Below are positions 12,907 through 25,152 of a DNA stretch of 64,000 bases, piece after piece (the first letter of the stretch is position 1; each line of letters begins with the position of its first letter). The stretch comes from Carya illinoinensis (Eukaryota; Streptophyta; Magnoliopsida; Fagales; Juglandaceae): positions 11,899,501-11,963,500 of the forward strand of contig NC_056758.1 in the NCBI RefSeq assembly GCF_018687715.1. The letters are read 5' to 3'. Below the pieces are notes generated by a model. The model was not told where the DNA came from, searched no databases, and worked only from the letters and a program-made list of their open reading frames with translations. The translations under genes and the position numbers were made by a program.

Positions 12907-14146
12907 TGTTGCCCAGATAACTAACACAAGAGGGGGTAAATTGAGTTGTATTTAAAAATTATAAATTATAAATTAAATACACAATATAAAATATAAACAA
13001 AATACGAAACAACAATAAATATAAAGAGTAAGGGTAAAAAAGAAGCAAACTCAGTATGTTAATGAGTTACGGCCCCAATGCTTACGTCCTCATTTCAAGT
13101 TATCCCTTGAGGATCCCAAAATTCACTATTCAACCTCTTTCAGATGGAGATAGAAATCTATTACACATTTGAACAACACCACTACAAAGGATTCGTGTAG
13201 TACACCCTCTATACTTACAATCACCTTACACGTGATGATTCAACTATTCCCTGTGTAGAACATTATCTACACGCACAAGGGTTATACATACTCTTTTACA
13301 GATACAAAAGCTAATATTGGGTAGGTTATAAAAAAATACTCATCAATAAGTGAAAAAAGAACAATACAACGTAAACTATATTTTTCAAAATGAATAAGAG
13401 TTAAATCTCAATGCTTATATGAATGTTGTATACTCTTGGTGTTGTAAATGTGAAGCTCTCAAATGATCTATTTATAGGCATATGAGATTTCATATTCAAA
13501 TTTAAAAAGATTCACATGTCAAAGACAATATCATTCACTTTTTCTAAAAATTCAAATAAAAGTTTCTTCTTTTTCATTTGTCAAAAATAATATCATTCAC
13601 TTTTTAAAAATTTCAAACATAATCTTTTTACTTTTCACATATGACAAAAGGAGTATTATTTACTTTTCAAAATTTTCAAACAAAATCATCTACCTTTTAC
13701 ATAAATAAAAAAGAATATCAATCACTTTTGAAAATATTCAAATAAAGCATACACATGTGAAAGATGATAATAAATCATCTTTAATATTTTCAAAATTCAA
13801 ATTTTTAATCATGTCATACATATGTGAAAAATGATTTTTCATAATTTTTAAATTTAGTTTTTAAAATATTTATGCACAAGTGGAAAATATATTTTAATAT
13901 TTTATGATAAAATTTTAATTTTGAACCTTAATTTTAATTTCAAATTTTTAAGAAATTTATAACATTATTCTAAGTTTTAATATGAACTTGTTTTCTTCTT
14001 AGTTATATTTAGTTCTTTGATGTGCTTGATTTTATTGTCTAAATAATTTAAGATTGAGATTTTTTTATTATTTGAATTTATTTGTTATTATTAAAATAAA
14101 TGTGTAGATATATAATTATATGAAATTTAAAATCTTAGATTTAACA
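12907..14146 (-). repeat. 5' LTR of Copia element 1
   Basis: It starts TGTTGCCCAGATAAC and ends TTTAACA on the plus strand, pairing with 5716-6973. The divergence is visible throughout. Confidence 0.88.
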
Positions 14147-14801
14147 TGTGAAACTCAAAATTACTAAATCAAGAATTTGCTTAAATCGAAAAGTTTTAAA
14201 GTTTGATTGGCCACCCAGTTAACCCCCACATGCCCCACGAAAATATCTTCAAGTCGTAAACCCCAGCACACGTTAAATTCACATTGGGTTGAACTCAAAT
14301 TCAACTAAAATTAAAAAAGCATTTTATTTTGTGGAGCCATTTCTTTCCTTCTTCGCTACTCCTCAATTTCCTGAACAACTAAAGAAACAGAATATCTAAT
14401 CATACCACCCAAAGTCACATTCCTTTTTAAAGAATTTGCTCAACCGCAACTTCTGCTAGCCTAAGATTAAAAACTTGAACCGCAACCACAATTCCGGCGG
14501 CCACCCTAGGAACACACCCGGTCCAAATCGGGAGAAAAAGGTCCCAGGGGCTGACCCGTTGGCACCACTTGGCGAGGACATTGAGGCGGAGCATGCGGTG
14601 CTGGGCCTTGACAATGTACTTGAGGAGATTAATCTTCCTCTCGGTGTCGGACTGCGGGTCTCCTGCTGCAAAGGCGGAGGTAGAGGACGACCTAGACATC
14701 TCGTTCTCCACAAGCTTATTGAGGGCGAGGAAGGAGTACTCGGCGGCCCGGGTGACGAGAGCCGACAACTCCACCGTCTGTTGCCCTAGCTCCGCGGCCA
14801 T

Positions 14802-16221
14802 TGACGTTGGCAGTGCCGTGTGTATTTATATATTACTACTTTTAAATGACTTAACTGGTTACTATATTACAAATATCTTGGAATTAATTTTTTTTTTTTT
14901 TTGGAAATTTCGATAGATCATAGATGGGGAGGTTCGAACCTAATTTTTTTATTAAAATTAATAAAGTCTTGACCCAAGCAACACCATATGTCATTTACAT
15001 CACTGTTTTTATTAAAATAAGTGATCCGCTGGTACATTTTCACAAACACAAAGATGAACAAACCCTGCACTGCACTAGTCGAAGACCACCAATAGCAGAA
15101 AATAAAATGTACAGTTCAAAAATAGCCAAAATAATCCACAAATTACTCCAAAACAGTCCACAAATTACCAACACAATTCAGCTTCAATTACAAAAGATGA
15201 CCTCCAGTTCATAAATTGCCAAAACAGTTCTATGGAAACAGATTCACCATAAACTTCAGGATCTCAGCCTGCTGCATAACACTCAACACACAATCAAGCT
15301 CCTCAGAAGACATGTCTAGTTCAATGGATTAGTGGAAAGCACCCCTAATTGACCACTACAAAATTAACTGGTATGCAGCCATTTGACAAGAAGAATTGCA
15401 AGGTGGGCATTGGCACTATCATCAAAAACTGGGAAGGACAACTCATGGAACCATGAAGATGAACAAAATATAGAGAGTCAGTGGTGTCATTGCACAAAAT
15501 ATAAAAAGTAATGCAACAATGAAACTTTAATAAACAAAAAAACTGCAATAAAATATAAATGATATTATCAAATTCAATGCTAATGATGCACAAAATGTGC
15601 AGCTGCAAATAAAAATCAAGGTTGTTATCTCATCACCAAGCTAAATTTGAATCTTGAAATATCAATGACATCAATTCATTGACCATTTGTGTAGGAGAAA
15701 GCAGAAATAGAAATTGAAAATTTGTGCCAAAGCCTTTGCTTCAAAGCCAGGCCATTGCCTAGTTTTTACAAGGAAAGAAAAGAGCAACAGAATGAATTCT
15801 AGAAATTCTAGACATTTCCAAAGCCACGAATCTCAAAATCCATTAACATTCAGTATCACCCAACAAAGGCCAAGCTGCAGTGCATTTTAGCAAATGAAAA
15901 TCAGTACATTTCAGTAGCAGTACACTTCAGTACATTTTAGTAGCAGTTTTACACTGCAATAGATGTATCCAAATAATTTCACCAAGTTTAGTACCAAACA
16001 TAGAAGTAAGTTCTACAGCAGGTTCATAACAATGCATTTAGCTCAGCATACCCAAACATAGAAGGAAAAAGCAAATGAATGATGAAAGTTGTAAAGAACA
16101 AGCCAATATCAACTGCTGGCTTAAAAGCAGATGGATTAACAACCTGTAAAATAAAATAAAACCCAACAAAGATGGACCAAGAAGTTGCATTAGCATTGTA
16201 CTAAATTTGCTTCACTTTTAT
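14802..16221. other. Intergenic, no gene recognised
   Basis: This stretch holds the former 5' flank of MED14, a short poly-T at about 14889-14902 and AT-rich sequence. Short open frames are present but none matches a family I know and none has supporting splice or codon signals. Confidence 0.6.
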
Positions 16222-18356
16222 TGTGATGACCCGTTTTTGAGTGTATTTTCGCTGAAATATTTGTTTTTATTTTAATTAATATATTAGCTATTTATTTTAA
16301 TTTATTCGCGTTTTTAAAATTGGTTTTCAATTTAATTTAGTTTATTTGAGGTTGTGTTTTATTTCTTTAAGTAGTTTTGTGGTTTTAATCTTTTTGGCGG
16401 TTTGTTTCGTTTTCTCGGAGTGAGGATTGGACCTCATCTCTTTTCACATCTTTTTCCTTTTTTTCTCTTTTTCCTTTTTCTTTTCCCTTCTTTTCCTTTT
16501 TTTTCCTTCTTTTTCTTTTTTCTTTTTTTCTTTCTTTCCTCTCCCGCTCGACCGAACCCCCCCGGTGCTCTCTCTCTCTCTCTCCTCCAGCCCAGCGCCG
16601 TCCGGCCACCAACCGGACCCCCACCGGTCCCATTTTCTTCCCCTCCCTCCGGTGCGCCTCCCCACCGAAAACCACCCCCAACCGGCCGACCATTTGGCCG
16701 GAAAAAAACCCAACAAGCCTCCACGGATTTCACTCCGATCCGCCGCCGTCGCTCCACCTCCGGCCACCATTTCTTTACCACTTCATCACCGGTCCCTTGC
16801 CGTCCTAACCCACCCATTTCCGGCCTCCAACGACCACCGGAGCAGCTCCCACGAGCTTGTTTTCCGATTTGCTCTTTTTGGCCATTTCCGGCCATTCCGC
16901 CGCCACCCACGGCCGTCCGTCACTTCCATTAGCTTCACAACCATCCCTTGACCATCCCCCATCAATCTCGTGTCCTAGTTTGTCCCCGTTCAAAAGTGGG
17001 TTTTTCAGACCCACGGCCACAGTGAATTTTCACTGTGACGTTGCTGTTTTTCCGCCGCTTGCAACGCCGCTTGTTTTCTAAAATTGCCGTATAGCGCTGT
17101 AAGTATTTTCCAAACCCTATTTTCAGATTTAAATATATATCGCTCATTCAATTTATTTATTGTTGTTGGTTGTTGATTCCGGACTGAGTTCGAGGAGTTC
17201 GGGGGTCGGATGGATGGAGGACGGAGTTACTTGTTTTATTGATTTATGTTGGTTGGTTATTTTTGTACATTGATATGGCATTACATGGTGCATGCACGTA
17301 TGTTTTTGTTTAAGTGTGAAAAGCCTGTTTATTGGCGTAAGTGGACTTACGAGTGCGTGTGTATCACGACCCCAAGCCGGGATGGGGTATTATCTCGGTG
17401 GAGCTCCTCTGGTCACTCGGGAGCGGAATAAACTGAGTGACGTCCCGGGGTTGTCGCTGGGCGACGACGGGAGCGGGGCTAGGGGATGCTTGGCTACGAA
17501 CGCGCCGGGCGCAGAACCGGGCATCGCTCTACTCACCGACTCCGTGGCCCTTCGCTGGCGAGGGCTAGAGGATGCTTGGCTACGCACGCGCGGGGCGCGG
17601 AACTGGGCATCGCTCGTTAGGTGTCACATGCGTGGTGGTACTCTACGGTGTGACACTGGAGCCAGGGTGTGCGGATGACCCCTAGGGGAGGTCATGGTGC
17701 ATACGGTTAAAATTGGTTAATGGTTTGTGAGGCCAAATGGGACTTTTGGTGTGGGCCAGATGGACTTCTGGCGAGATATTGGGCCAGATGGACTTCTGGC
17801 GAGATATTGGGCCAAATGGACTTTTGGCGGCCAAATGTGACTTTTGGCGTGTTTTTTTGGAAAGGATATGCTTTTGGGCCAAATGGGTTTTTTGGCGTGT
17901 GTGGAAAACTTGGGTTTTTGTGGGCTTTGTGCATTGGGCATGTTTCATGCATTTTGTATGAGTTTTATGTGTTTTTATCTGGTAGTGTTTGGGTTTTACT
18001 TACCTGCGGTACCATTCGTGGTTCCGTAGCTTTTGGTGCAGAGTTAGAGGACGAAGAGGAGGAGGCTGAGCCCGAGGATGCGGCTCCGCCGGGTTGCTGA
18101 TGCTATCTTTATATTTGTTTAAAACTGTATTCGTGTTTTGTAATATTTATCTATGTATGTTTTAAACAGCTTGTATTACGTTAAGAAAAATTCTGGTACT
18201 TAGTTATGACTTTCTTTATCCGCTGCGTGTTTCTCTGTACACATCTGTTGCCTTGCACACACTCGGCACCCGACGATGGGATGGTGACCCGGGTTGTCAC
18301 CATCCGGACGTCTCAATTTCCCCGTGTTCGGGCGTGGGGATTTTGGGGGCGTCACA
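16222..18356 (+). mobile_element. Solo LTR of the LARD-type family
   Basis: It begins TGTGATGAC and ends GGGGGCGTCACA and is flanked by a perfect 5-bp duplication tttat (16217-16221 and 18357-18361). Its sequence corresponds, in the opposite orientation, to the 2.2-kb LTRs at 26114-28327 and 31563-33775, but it is clearly more diverged. No internal region or second LTR is attached, so it most likely arose by LTR-LTR recombination. The long pyrimidine-rich frames at 16402-16951 are low-complexity LTR sequence and not genes. Confidence 0.9.
17731..17900 (+). repeat. Degenerate tandem repeat inside the solo LTR
   Basis: The motif ggccaratggacttytggcg occurs about six times. Two neighbouring copies, gggccagatggacttctggc plus gagatatt, are exact 28-bp repeats. 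The matching part of the LARD LTRs (about 26575-26640) has only about two copies, so the array expanded here or shrank there. Confidence 0.8.
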
Positions 18357-20764
18357 TTTATCTTTATGTGATTTGATAAACAAACCATTGAAAGGATTAT
18401 CTAAATATCTTATTTTCTATCAAGAAGCTCCAATTGCATCACAGAGATTAAAAAATATTCCGTTTCTTCCTTACACTTGTAGCAAGGCCGGCTATCGTTT
18501 TCTTTTGTTATTTCATAATTTCTACGATAATATGAATTATTACTTGAGAGCCATCACCAAAACTAATCCTGAGGGGTTTTAGGATTCTTCAGAAGGGTAG
18601 GTTTGAGATTTTTCAATCACATATCTGCCTCCCATGCTTCTAGCACCCCTATTTTTTTATTATAAACTAGTAGCTTAAATTTTTATGTGAAAACTAAGAA
18701 TGCAGCCATTCCCATAGGACCCCACATCAGGGCAATCAACAAATGATTTGCATAGAAAAACCAAGATCTGCATCCATATTAGAACAGATCATTCCAACAA
18801 TAAATAATTTGCGACAACTAAATATTGAAAAGTAAGACATTTGGCTGACCATGCTTCAAACAACAGAAAGATAGAGATCATTTCAGAATAAAGCCACGAG
18901 TACCAGTCGATTTAAAACCTTCCAAATCAATAATTTTATCAGAGGCAGTATCCTTAAAGAGGATATCTAACCATCCTCTTAACAAACCCCATCTCATAAG
19001 TTCCAATCCCATAGTAGATATAAATAAATAGGAAAAGGTAAGTAGTGTAAAGAAAACAAGCTTCATGCAAGACTAGAACAAACATAACCCACGGGACATC
19101 TTGCAATCATCATGGGAAAAACTAGCAAGGTTTTCACGATCTCAAAATCACAAAATCCTAATGAAATTGAAATAGAACTTCAATCAAAAATAGAAAAATT
19201 GCAATATGCCTAAATTATTTAGTACTCTACATTTGAACAACGAAACCAGAAATTTAACGCCCTACCAATCAGAAAAAAACTAGCATTCAAAGTTCAATTT
19301 AAAAAAACCTAGCCAATGAAATTTTATATTCCTCACAAAGATTCATGCCCTAAAACATCTAGATAGCATTCAACACACAAACAATAAAAAAATAGACCTT
19401 CATATGAGTCCAACCACAATCCTACCAATTTATAAACAACAAATACCAAATCATTTACCCAAATCGCAATTTTGTTGTGGCAAATTTGTGGACGAAATGG
19501 CACAACCTCCTTGCAAAGAAAAATACACGGAGATTCAATTACTTGATGAAGAGAAAATGTGAGAAAATAGAAAGAGAAGAGGGAGAGGAAAGCCTTGTGG
19601 AGAAAACACAAAGAAGAGAGAGAGAGGAGCGAGAAAGAGAGATTACCATTTGGGGTGAAAGACGACGGCAATGTGGACGATTGACAGAGAGAAGGGGCCT
19701 TGCGGGTTGAAGAAGAGATTCTTGTGATGGAAAGAAGTGGGGTTCGCCTAGGTCGAAGAAGTGGAGAGTTTCGGGAGAAGAAATAAAAGAAAAGGAAATG
19801 AGGAGGTTTCATTCAGAAGAAAGAGAAAAAAATGATGGAGAGAAGCGGATTGCTTGGTCGAAGAAGAGAAAAGGGTTTATGGAGAAAGAAAGAAGAGAAA
19901 GAGGAAATGGGGAGGGGAGGGCTCGGGACGAAGAAAGAGAATAAACAAGGAAACGAGTTAACTAAAAGAAAAATAATAAAATATGTGTTGGCCCCAGAAT
20001 AGTACCTCCCCAAATCTAGCAAGGAGTTAACAAACACTGTAGTATAAATCTTAAACTTGAAAGATATAGCTAGACTAATGAAATTTTTTTTTTTGATATT
20101 TACTTTGAATTTAGACTTGCATTGGCAATGCTCTAAAAAGGCTTAAGCTATATTCCATTTTGGCTTTTAGAGTATTGTTAATAAATTATGCATATGTAAA
20201 GGATAATTTTGATGAATAAGATAAATTTAGATTTTTATTATTCTATTTACATAAATTTATATATTGGAATAGCTATTTTTTTATTATATAACAATAAAAT
20301 AATATAAGATGAATTTAACTTTAGCTATTTAAATCAAATCTTTATATTGGATTATTTAATTATTTATTATATAGTAATGAGTAATTAATAATTTAAAAAA
20401 TATTTAATTTTTTAATTATTAATTTAATTTATTTTATCATATTTTACTATTTAATTTAAAGAAACTTACATGAATATTGTGGAAGTAGATAAAGAGAAGG
20501 CAGAGTTATAAAAAAATAATAAAATAAATATTTTATGTGTATACAGTATTTATCAAATTTGATTTTAGATTTAGATTTACTGTAGTTAAAAGTTATTATA
20601 GCTAGGATTTGGCTAATCTAATGTGATGGTTTTTTATTTCCTATTAACTATTTGAAGACGATTTTTTATGTTTAAATTTTGTAACGAGGATGCTCTTATG
20701 CGATGTTCAATGGATGCTTTGCCGCTCAAAGTTGGTGCCACTTTCCAAAAAAAGACATGAAAAG
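18357..20764. other. Intergenic, no gene recognised
   Basis: The stretch is AT-rich with a purine-rich (gaga-type) block at about 19550-19930 that creates long but low-complexity frames on both strands. Nothing in it matches a family I know. Confidence 0.55.
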
Positions 20765-21149
20765 TGTTATAAACTATCTTGAATTGTATGACCACATTTA
20801 TCTAGTCGTCAAATGCATAGTGCATAGTGCTAGCATAGTACTAGCATAGTGAGTTGGTCGACATATGCATAGTGCATAGTACTAGCATAGTGAGTTGGCC
20901 GACATATGCATAGTGCATAGTGCTAGCATAGTACTAGCATAGTAAGTTGGCTGACATATGCATAGTGCATAGTGCTAGCATAGTGCAGCATAGTAAGCTA
21001 GCATAGTTCCCTTTGTACGCCTATATATATCGTTGAATTCTTTAAGAAATTCATAAGTTTCATAACCTTTCTGAGCTCTATCTCTTTCTCTCTCCTTTTA
21101 AAAGTTTTATAATACGTTATAACTCTCTATTTTCTATGATTTCATAACA
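20765..21149 (+). repeat. 5' LTR of Copia element 2, with internal tandem repeats
   Basis: It starts TGTTATAAAC and ends TTCATAACA. At about 20815-21000 it holds three to four imperfect copies of a roughly 50-60-bp unit built from gcatagtgctagcatagtac and gagttggccgacatatg. A stretch with tatatata near 21025 may serve as a promoter. Confidence 0.9.
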
Positions 21150-21165
21150 CGTTATCAGCACGAAT
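21150..21165 (+). promoter_or_regulatory. Primer-binding site region of Copia 2
   Basis: The bases after the LTR read cgttatcagcacgaa. This is not the initiator-Met type seen in Copia 1 and the LARD, which supports Copia 2 being a different lineage. The tRNA partner is not assigned here. Confidence 0.6.
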
Positions 21166-21306
21166 GTTCTGACGATTTTGAAGCTAATAGTCCTCTACTT
21201 CAAGTAAGTTTTTCAATATATTTTTATAGTTTCCAAAATGAATATGAAATGTTACATTACTTAATGAAAACTCTATACTTATGTTCCTGATTTATATATG
21301 TAAAAA

Positions 21307-22356
21307 ATGTCAAATCTTACAAAATTGGAATTCGTTGCTCTTGACATTTCTGGGAAAAATTATTTATCTTGGATCCTTGATGCTGAGATCCATCTGGATG
21401 CAATGAACCTGGGAGATACAATTAAAGAAGGAAATCAAGGGTCTCTGCAGGACCGTACTAAGATAATGATTTTCCTTCGGCACCATCTTCATGAAGAATT
21501 AAAAACTGAGTATTTAACGGTGAAAGATCCACTTATTTTGTGAAATGATTTAAGAGAGAGATATGAACACCAGAAAACTGTAATCCTCCCAAAAGCTCGT
21601 CATGATTGGATGCACCTGAGGTTGCAAGACTTCAAGAGTGTTAGTGAGTATAACTCTGCACTCTTTAAAATTAGCTCGCTATTAAAATTATGTGGTGAAA
21701 AAGTCACTGATAATGACTTGTTAGAGAAGACATATACTACTTTTCATGCCTCGAATGTGCTCCTGCAGCAGCAGTATCGAGAGCGAAAGTTCAAGAAATA
21801 TTTTGAACTTATATCTTGTCTTCTATTAGCTGAGCAAAATAATGAGCTTTTGTTAAGAAATCACCAGTCACGTCCTACTGGTTCTATATCATTCCCTGAA
21901 GTGAATGGTACTAGATTTAAATCATTCCCAAAAGCGAATGGTGCATATTTTCAAAAGAAAAGAGGACGTAGACGTGGTAGGAAAAACTATGGAAGTGGAA
22001 GTCCTAGAAGTGACCATACTAAAAGGGACAATAATAGATATACACCGTACCACCAGAAGTGGTTCAACTCAGAGAAGGGCAAAGGTCCCCAAAACAAATT
22101 TTTAAAGAAAGATGAAGATGGATGCCATAGATGTGGCATGACTGGACATTGGGCTCGTATCTGTTGTACAGATAAGCACTTGGTTGACTTATATCAATCT
22201 TCTATAAAAGAAAAAACAAAGAAATTTGAAACAAATTTTACTGAACCATCATATGCTTTAGATTCTATAGATGGAGAAGATATTATAAGTCTTGATGTTT
22301 CTGATTTCTTTGAGGATTCTAGTGGTAGAGTTGATCATAAAAGTGTTCCTTTTTAA
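21307..22356 (+). pseudogene. Copia 2 gag with one in-frame stop
   Basis: The frame starts MSNLTKLEFVALDISG and continues through a gag (UBN2-type) domain to a basic region (KKRGRRRGRKN) and a correct CCHC zinc knuckle, CHRCGMTGHWARIC, near 22130. It ends at TAA 22354-22356. One TGA at 21541-21543 replaces an expected Trp codon, and the frame is otherwise open on both sides. Gag forms the particle that packages element RNA. With the stop it would give only a 78-residue product or an internally started one. Confidence 0.85.
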
Positions 22357-24631
22357 TTAATATATTTCCTTTATCTTATTATAAAATATTTTTATATTTA
22401 GCAATGTTTTGTAGTAATAAAAGTTTTATTTATTCTTTTATACTTGTTATAAATTATTGATGATATGATTTATCTGAGAATGGAAATGGAGCATCCCTGA
22501 AGGATCGCCCTAAATCAATAATTTTATTGAGTATCTCATATGAGTGATACTTGTACCAAAAACTCATTATGATTTATGTACCTGAAGTTGCATAATTGAA
22601 ATTGTGGAAAGAATATATATTTGAATGAACGTCTCGAATGTGCTCCTGAAGTAGCAATATCGAGTATGCTCCTGAAGTAGCAATATGAAATGCAAACGTT
22701 CACAATATATTCTAAATCTGTATCAGTGACTGAGCAAAATAATGAGCTTTTGATAAGAATCATTATTCATGTCTTACTAGATCTACATCATTCCCTGAAG
22801 CGAATGATAATGAATTTATATCATTCTATTCCCTGAAGTGAAAAGAATGATGCGTTTCATTCAAAGAAACTAAGAGATTGGACGTGATAATGAATATCTT
22901 TTCGGGCCAGAAGCTCGTATTGGAAAAGCTGTAAGCTTTCTCTTTGAGATGATATTATACAAATTATTGAATCAAATATTATGATGAATCAAAAGGTGAT
23001 ATGATTCAAAATATTTGTATCTTTTCATGGTTATCTTGATCATCCAAAATTAATTACGATAAGTCGAATGATTTTCATATGGACGTCCATAAAAGAACCA
23101 GAAGATTCTTTTACTATAAAGTTTTACCACCAAAAGTGGAAAGAAAAATTTGCTTGAAACAAATAAGATGAAATTATTCGATGTTATCTTGATTATCATA
23201 TGTGAACCAGAAGTTTAGATGATAATTAAATTTTGGATACAATAAGATAAAAATGTCTCATATTCTAGCTGCTAAAATCCCAACGAGGATTGAAGTCCCT
23301 GTAGGACAATTAAGAAATTTAGCAGTCTAAAGACATGTATAAAGGCATATGTGACTTATCGATACAAAAGATAGAGTATCTCAAAAGAGAAAGGCATAAA
23401 TAATTTGGTGCTCCTGAAGAGGTCATTCCCACAAAACAAGCAATAAAGTCCATCCAAATTCTCTGTATAAAATTCTCCTATATAAACTCTTGAAAAGTGC
23501 CTCCTGAAGAGGTTTTTCATGAAAATGTCTTCCCTTGAAGAGGGACAGGTACCTGAAAATAATGAGATCTCGTTACATTTCATGAATAATGGAGAAATTA
23601 TGGATAGAAATAAAATCGTTGTCGACAACGTATTTCCATATGAGATGGCAATTGACATTACCAGAAGTAATGATGAAAGTGAATCAAGAATCGTCGAAAA
23701 ATACGACGTAAAATATTGGCCAAATTTGAAAGAAACAATTCCTGCAGAATTGATTCACTAGTAAAATATGATGCATCGGGACTTATAGTCCAAACACCTA
23801 AAGAGGTGATGCTTGTTGAATATCAGTGAGTATTTATGGAAAGGAAATAAAAATGTGATATATAAATCACGAGTCAGTTTCTCAATTCCTGCAGAATTGA
23901 TATCACTAAGTAAAATGTGATAAATATGGACTTGAAGTCCAAACACCTAAAGATGTGATTTTTGTTAAATATCAGTGGATATTTATATACATGATATAAA
24001 AAGCCTGAAGCTTTTAGTATGAAAATGTGATATAGAACTCACAAGTTAGTTTTTCGAAGAAACAATATTAATATGATTTTAAAGTGGTTGAAATCATATT
24101 GAGATTTTTATTAGGTTGAAAGTTACTGAGAGTTTGGATATGCATGATTAACTGCATATTTATATGGATCATTGGATTATGATATATATATATATATATA
24201 TGAAAATCCCTGAAGGATAGAAAATGTCTGAAGCTTCTAATATGAATACATCTGGAAATATGTATTCTATCAAGTTTAAAAGATCCTTATATGATCTAAA
24301 GCAATCCAAACGGAAATGAAAACAAGCTATTATTGCAGTTTATATATATGATTTAAATGTCATTGAGGCTCCAGAAGAGCTCATAAAAACTGCACATATT
24401 TAAAATATAAATCTGAAACCCTTGCGGCTTCAAGGGGAAGATGGATGATGCTATTAGTCATGAAATACCATCTTTTAATACAATTAGTATTTCAGATTCA
24501 TATTATGGGTTTGATATGAAGTGTGCATTATTAAAGAAGAAATAAAAGGGAGCACAAAGAACATCTACCAAAAGATAGAAACACAAATATGAATATTTGT
24601 GAAATATTATTTTATTATCTTGAAGCAAGAA

Positions 24632-25057
24632 TTACAGAAATTTGAGGCACTTTGCCTCATTCTTTAAACGCTCTTGTTCTTCAAGAATCTGCATGGCATC
24701 CCTATCTAAAGGGGTGGGCAATCGAAAAGAAGATTTAAGCAAGGATTTTAAATTCCTATTCTCTTACTTTATTGATTCTATCTTCGTGTTGGACTCCAGA
24801 AGAAGTCGCTGAAGTATAGCAATATTCTCGTGGAGATTGTCAACTCTATAAGTTCTGGATTGCAGTCGCTGAGAAAATGTGACAATGGATGATGACTATC
24901 GGGTACCGAGACTCACAAGCTCATAGATAGCTTCATTATCTGACCTATGAGTCAGATCATTATATTGCATAATAGCACCTGTGGTAGAAGCAGGTACAGC
25001 TGATGAACGAGGTGCAGAGTACCTCATATATTGGCTATGAGAAGATCGCTGAGCCAT
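24632..25057 (-). pseudogene. Antisense reading frame (aORF-2) of Copia 2, homologue of aORF-1
   Basis: The frame runs from ATG (25057-25055) to TAA (24634-24632), 141 codons, opposite to gag-pol. It has two in-frame stops, at codons 54 and 98. It aligns with 7586-8023 almost end to end with few small gaps: MRYSAP, SDNEAIYELVSL, SSSIVTFSQRLQSR, SSFRL, LDRDAMQILEEQERL and AKCLKFL. The C-terminal half is rich in E, K, L and R, as expected of a coiled coil. It lies between RT and RNase H remnants of pol, unlike aORF-1, which lies after pol. The N-terminal third is more variable than the rest. Family and function are unknown to me. The conserved length and start argue for a real protein in the ancestors. 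Confidence 0.75.
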
Positions 25058-25145
25058 TGTAGGATAAGAATGCAGAGTAAAAATGCAGTATGATTACAGA
25101 AAATTGAAGAAGATAAGATGCGAATGAAGATGAGCTGAATATCTC

Positions 25146-25152
25146 TTTTATA
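25146..25152 (-). promoter_or_regulatory. TATA-like box in front of aORF-2
   Basis: The minus strand reads CTATAAAAGAG about 90 bp before the ATG, followed by a leader rich in C and T. The spacing and leader type match those of aORF-1. Confidence 0.5.

Larger units (their letters stand above)
5716..14146 (-). mobile_element. Old Copia-type LTR retrotransposon inside MED14 intron 1
   Basis: The element is read on the minus strand: 5' LTR 12907-14146, primer-binding site 12893-12904, gag relic, pol relic in Copia order (protease, integrase, reverse transcriptase, RNase H), then a polypurine tract next to 6974 and the 3' LTR 5716-6973. All reading frames are broken by stops and shifts and the LTRs differ at many places, so the insertion is old. 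The flanks (tgtag before, tgtga after) are not a clean 5-bp duplication. A reading frame on the opposite strand sits between the pol end and the 3' LTR (7586-8023). Confidence 0.9.
1..14801 (-). pseudogene. MED14: Mediator subunit 14 (MED14/SWP-like) pseudogene, 5' two-fifths, continues past the left edge
   Basis: MED14 is the backbone subunit that joins head, middle and tail of the Mediator complex in the nucleus. Relic exons on the minus strand are 14556-14801 (starts MAAELGQQTVELSALV), 3824-4868, about 1863-2645, 728-1730 and 1-617. They match the plant MED14 N-terminal region in order, with motifs such as FTQAADSLFFMHEGLQQARA, LVTLGYRGHLSMWRIL, FVIDPLTAKEAEF, SKSILHLFASIGRFL, QISQINNVAKVSS and SIWFRLPFA. 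Splice sites remain: donor GTCAGC at 14555, acceptors before 4868, 1730 and 617, donor GTATGTAAG at 727. The gene is broken. In-frame stops lie at 1073-1075, 547-549, 502-504, 436-438 and 160-162; the last replaces a conserved Trp. A 2-bp deletion near 4310 and a 1-bp shift near 1530 change the frame, about ten codons are missing after SVQ near 3860, and a MITE splits the exon at 1879-2462. Because introns are kept, this is a decayed gene duplicate and not a retrocopy. A working paralogue presumably exists elsewhere. Confidence 0.93.

Noticed and set aside
16402..16951. Long overlapping frames of 100-176 codons on both strands
   Set aside because: They come from polypyrimidine and proline-coding GC-rich sequence inside the solo LTR; the same happens in both LARD LTRs (27571-28233, 33019-33681).
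19333..19812. 159-codon minus-strand frame
   Set aside because: It lies largely in a gaga-rich block and is rich in Ser, Leu and Phe; no motif, splice sites or homology recognised.
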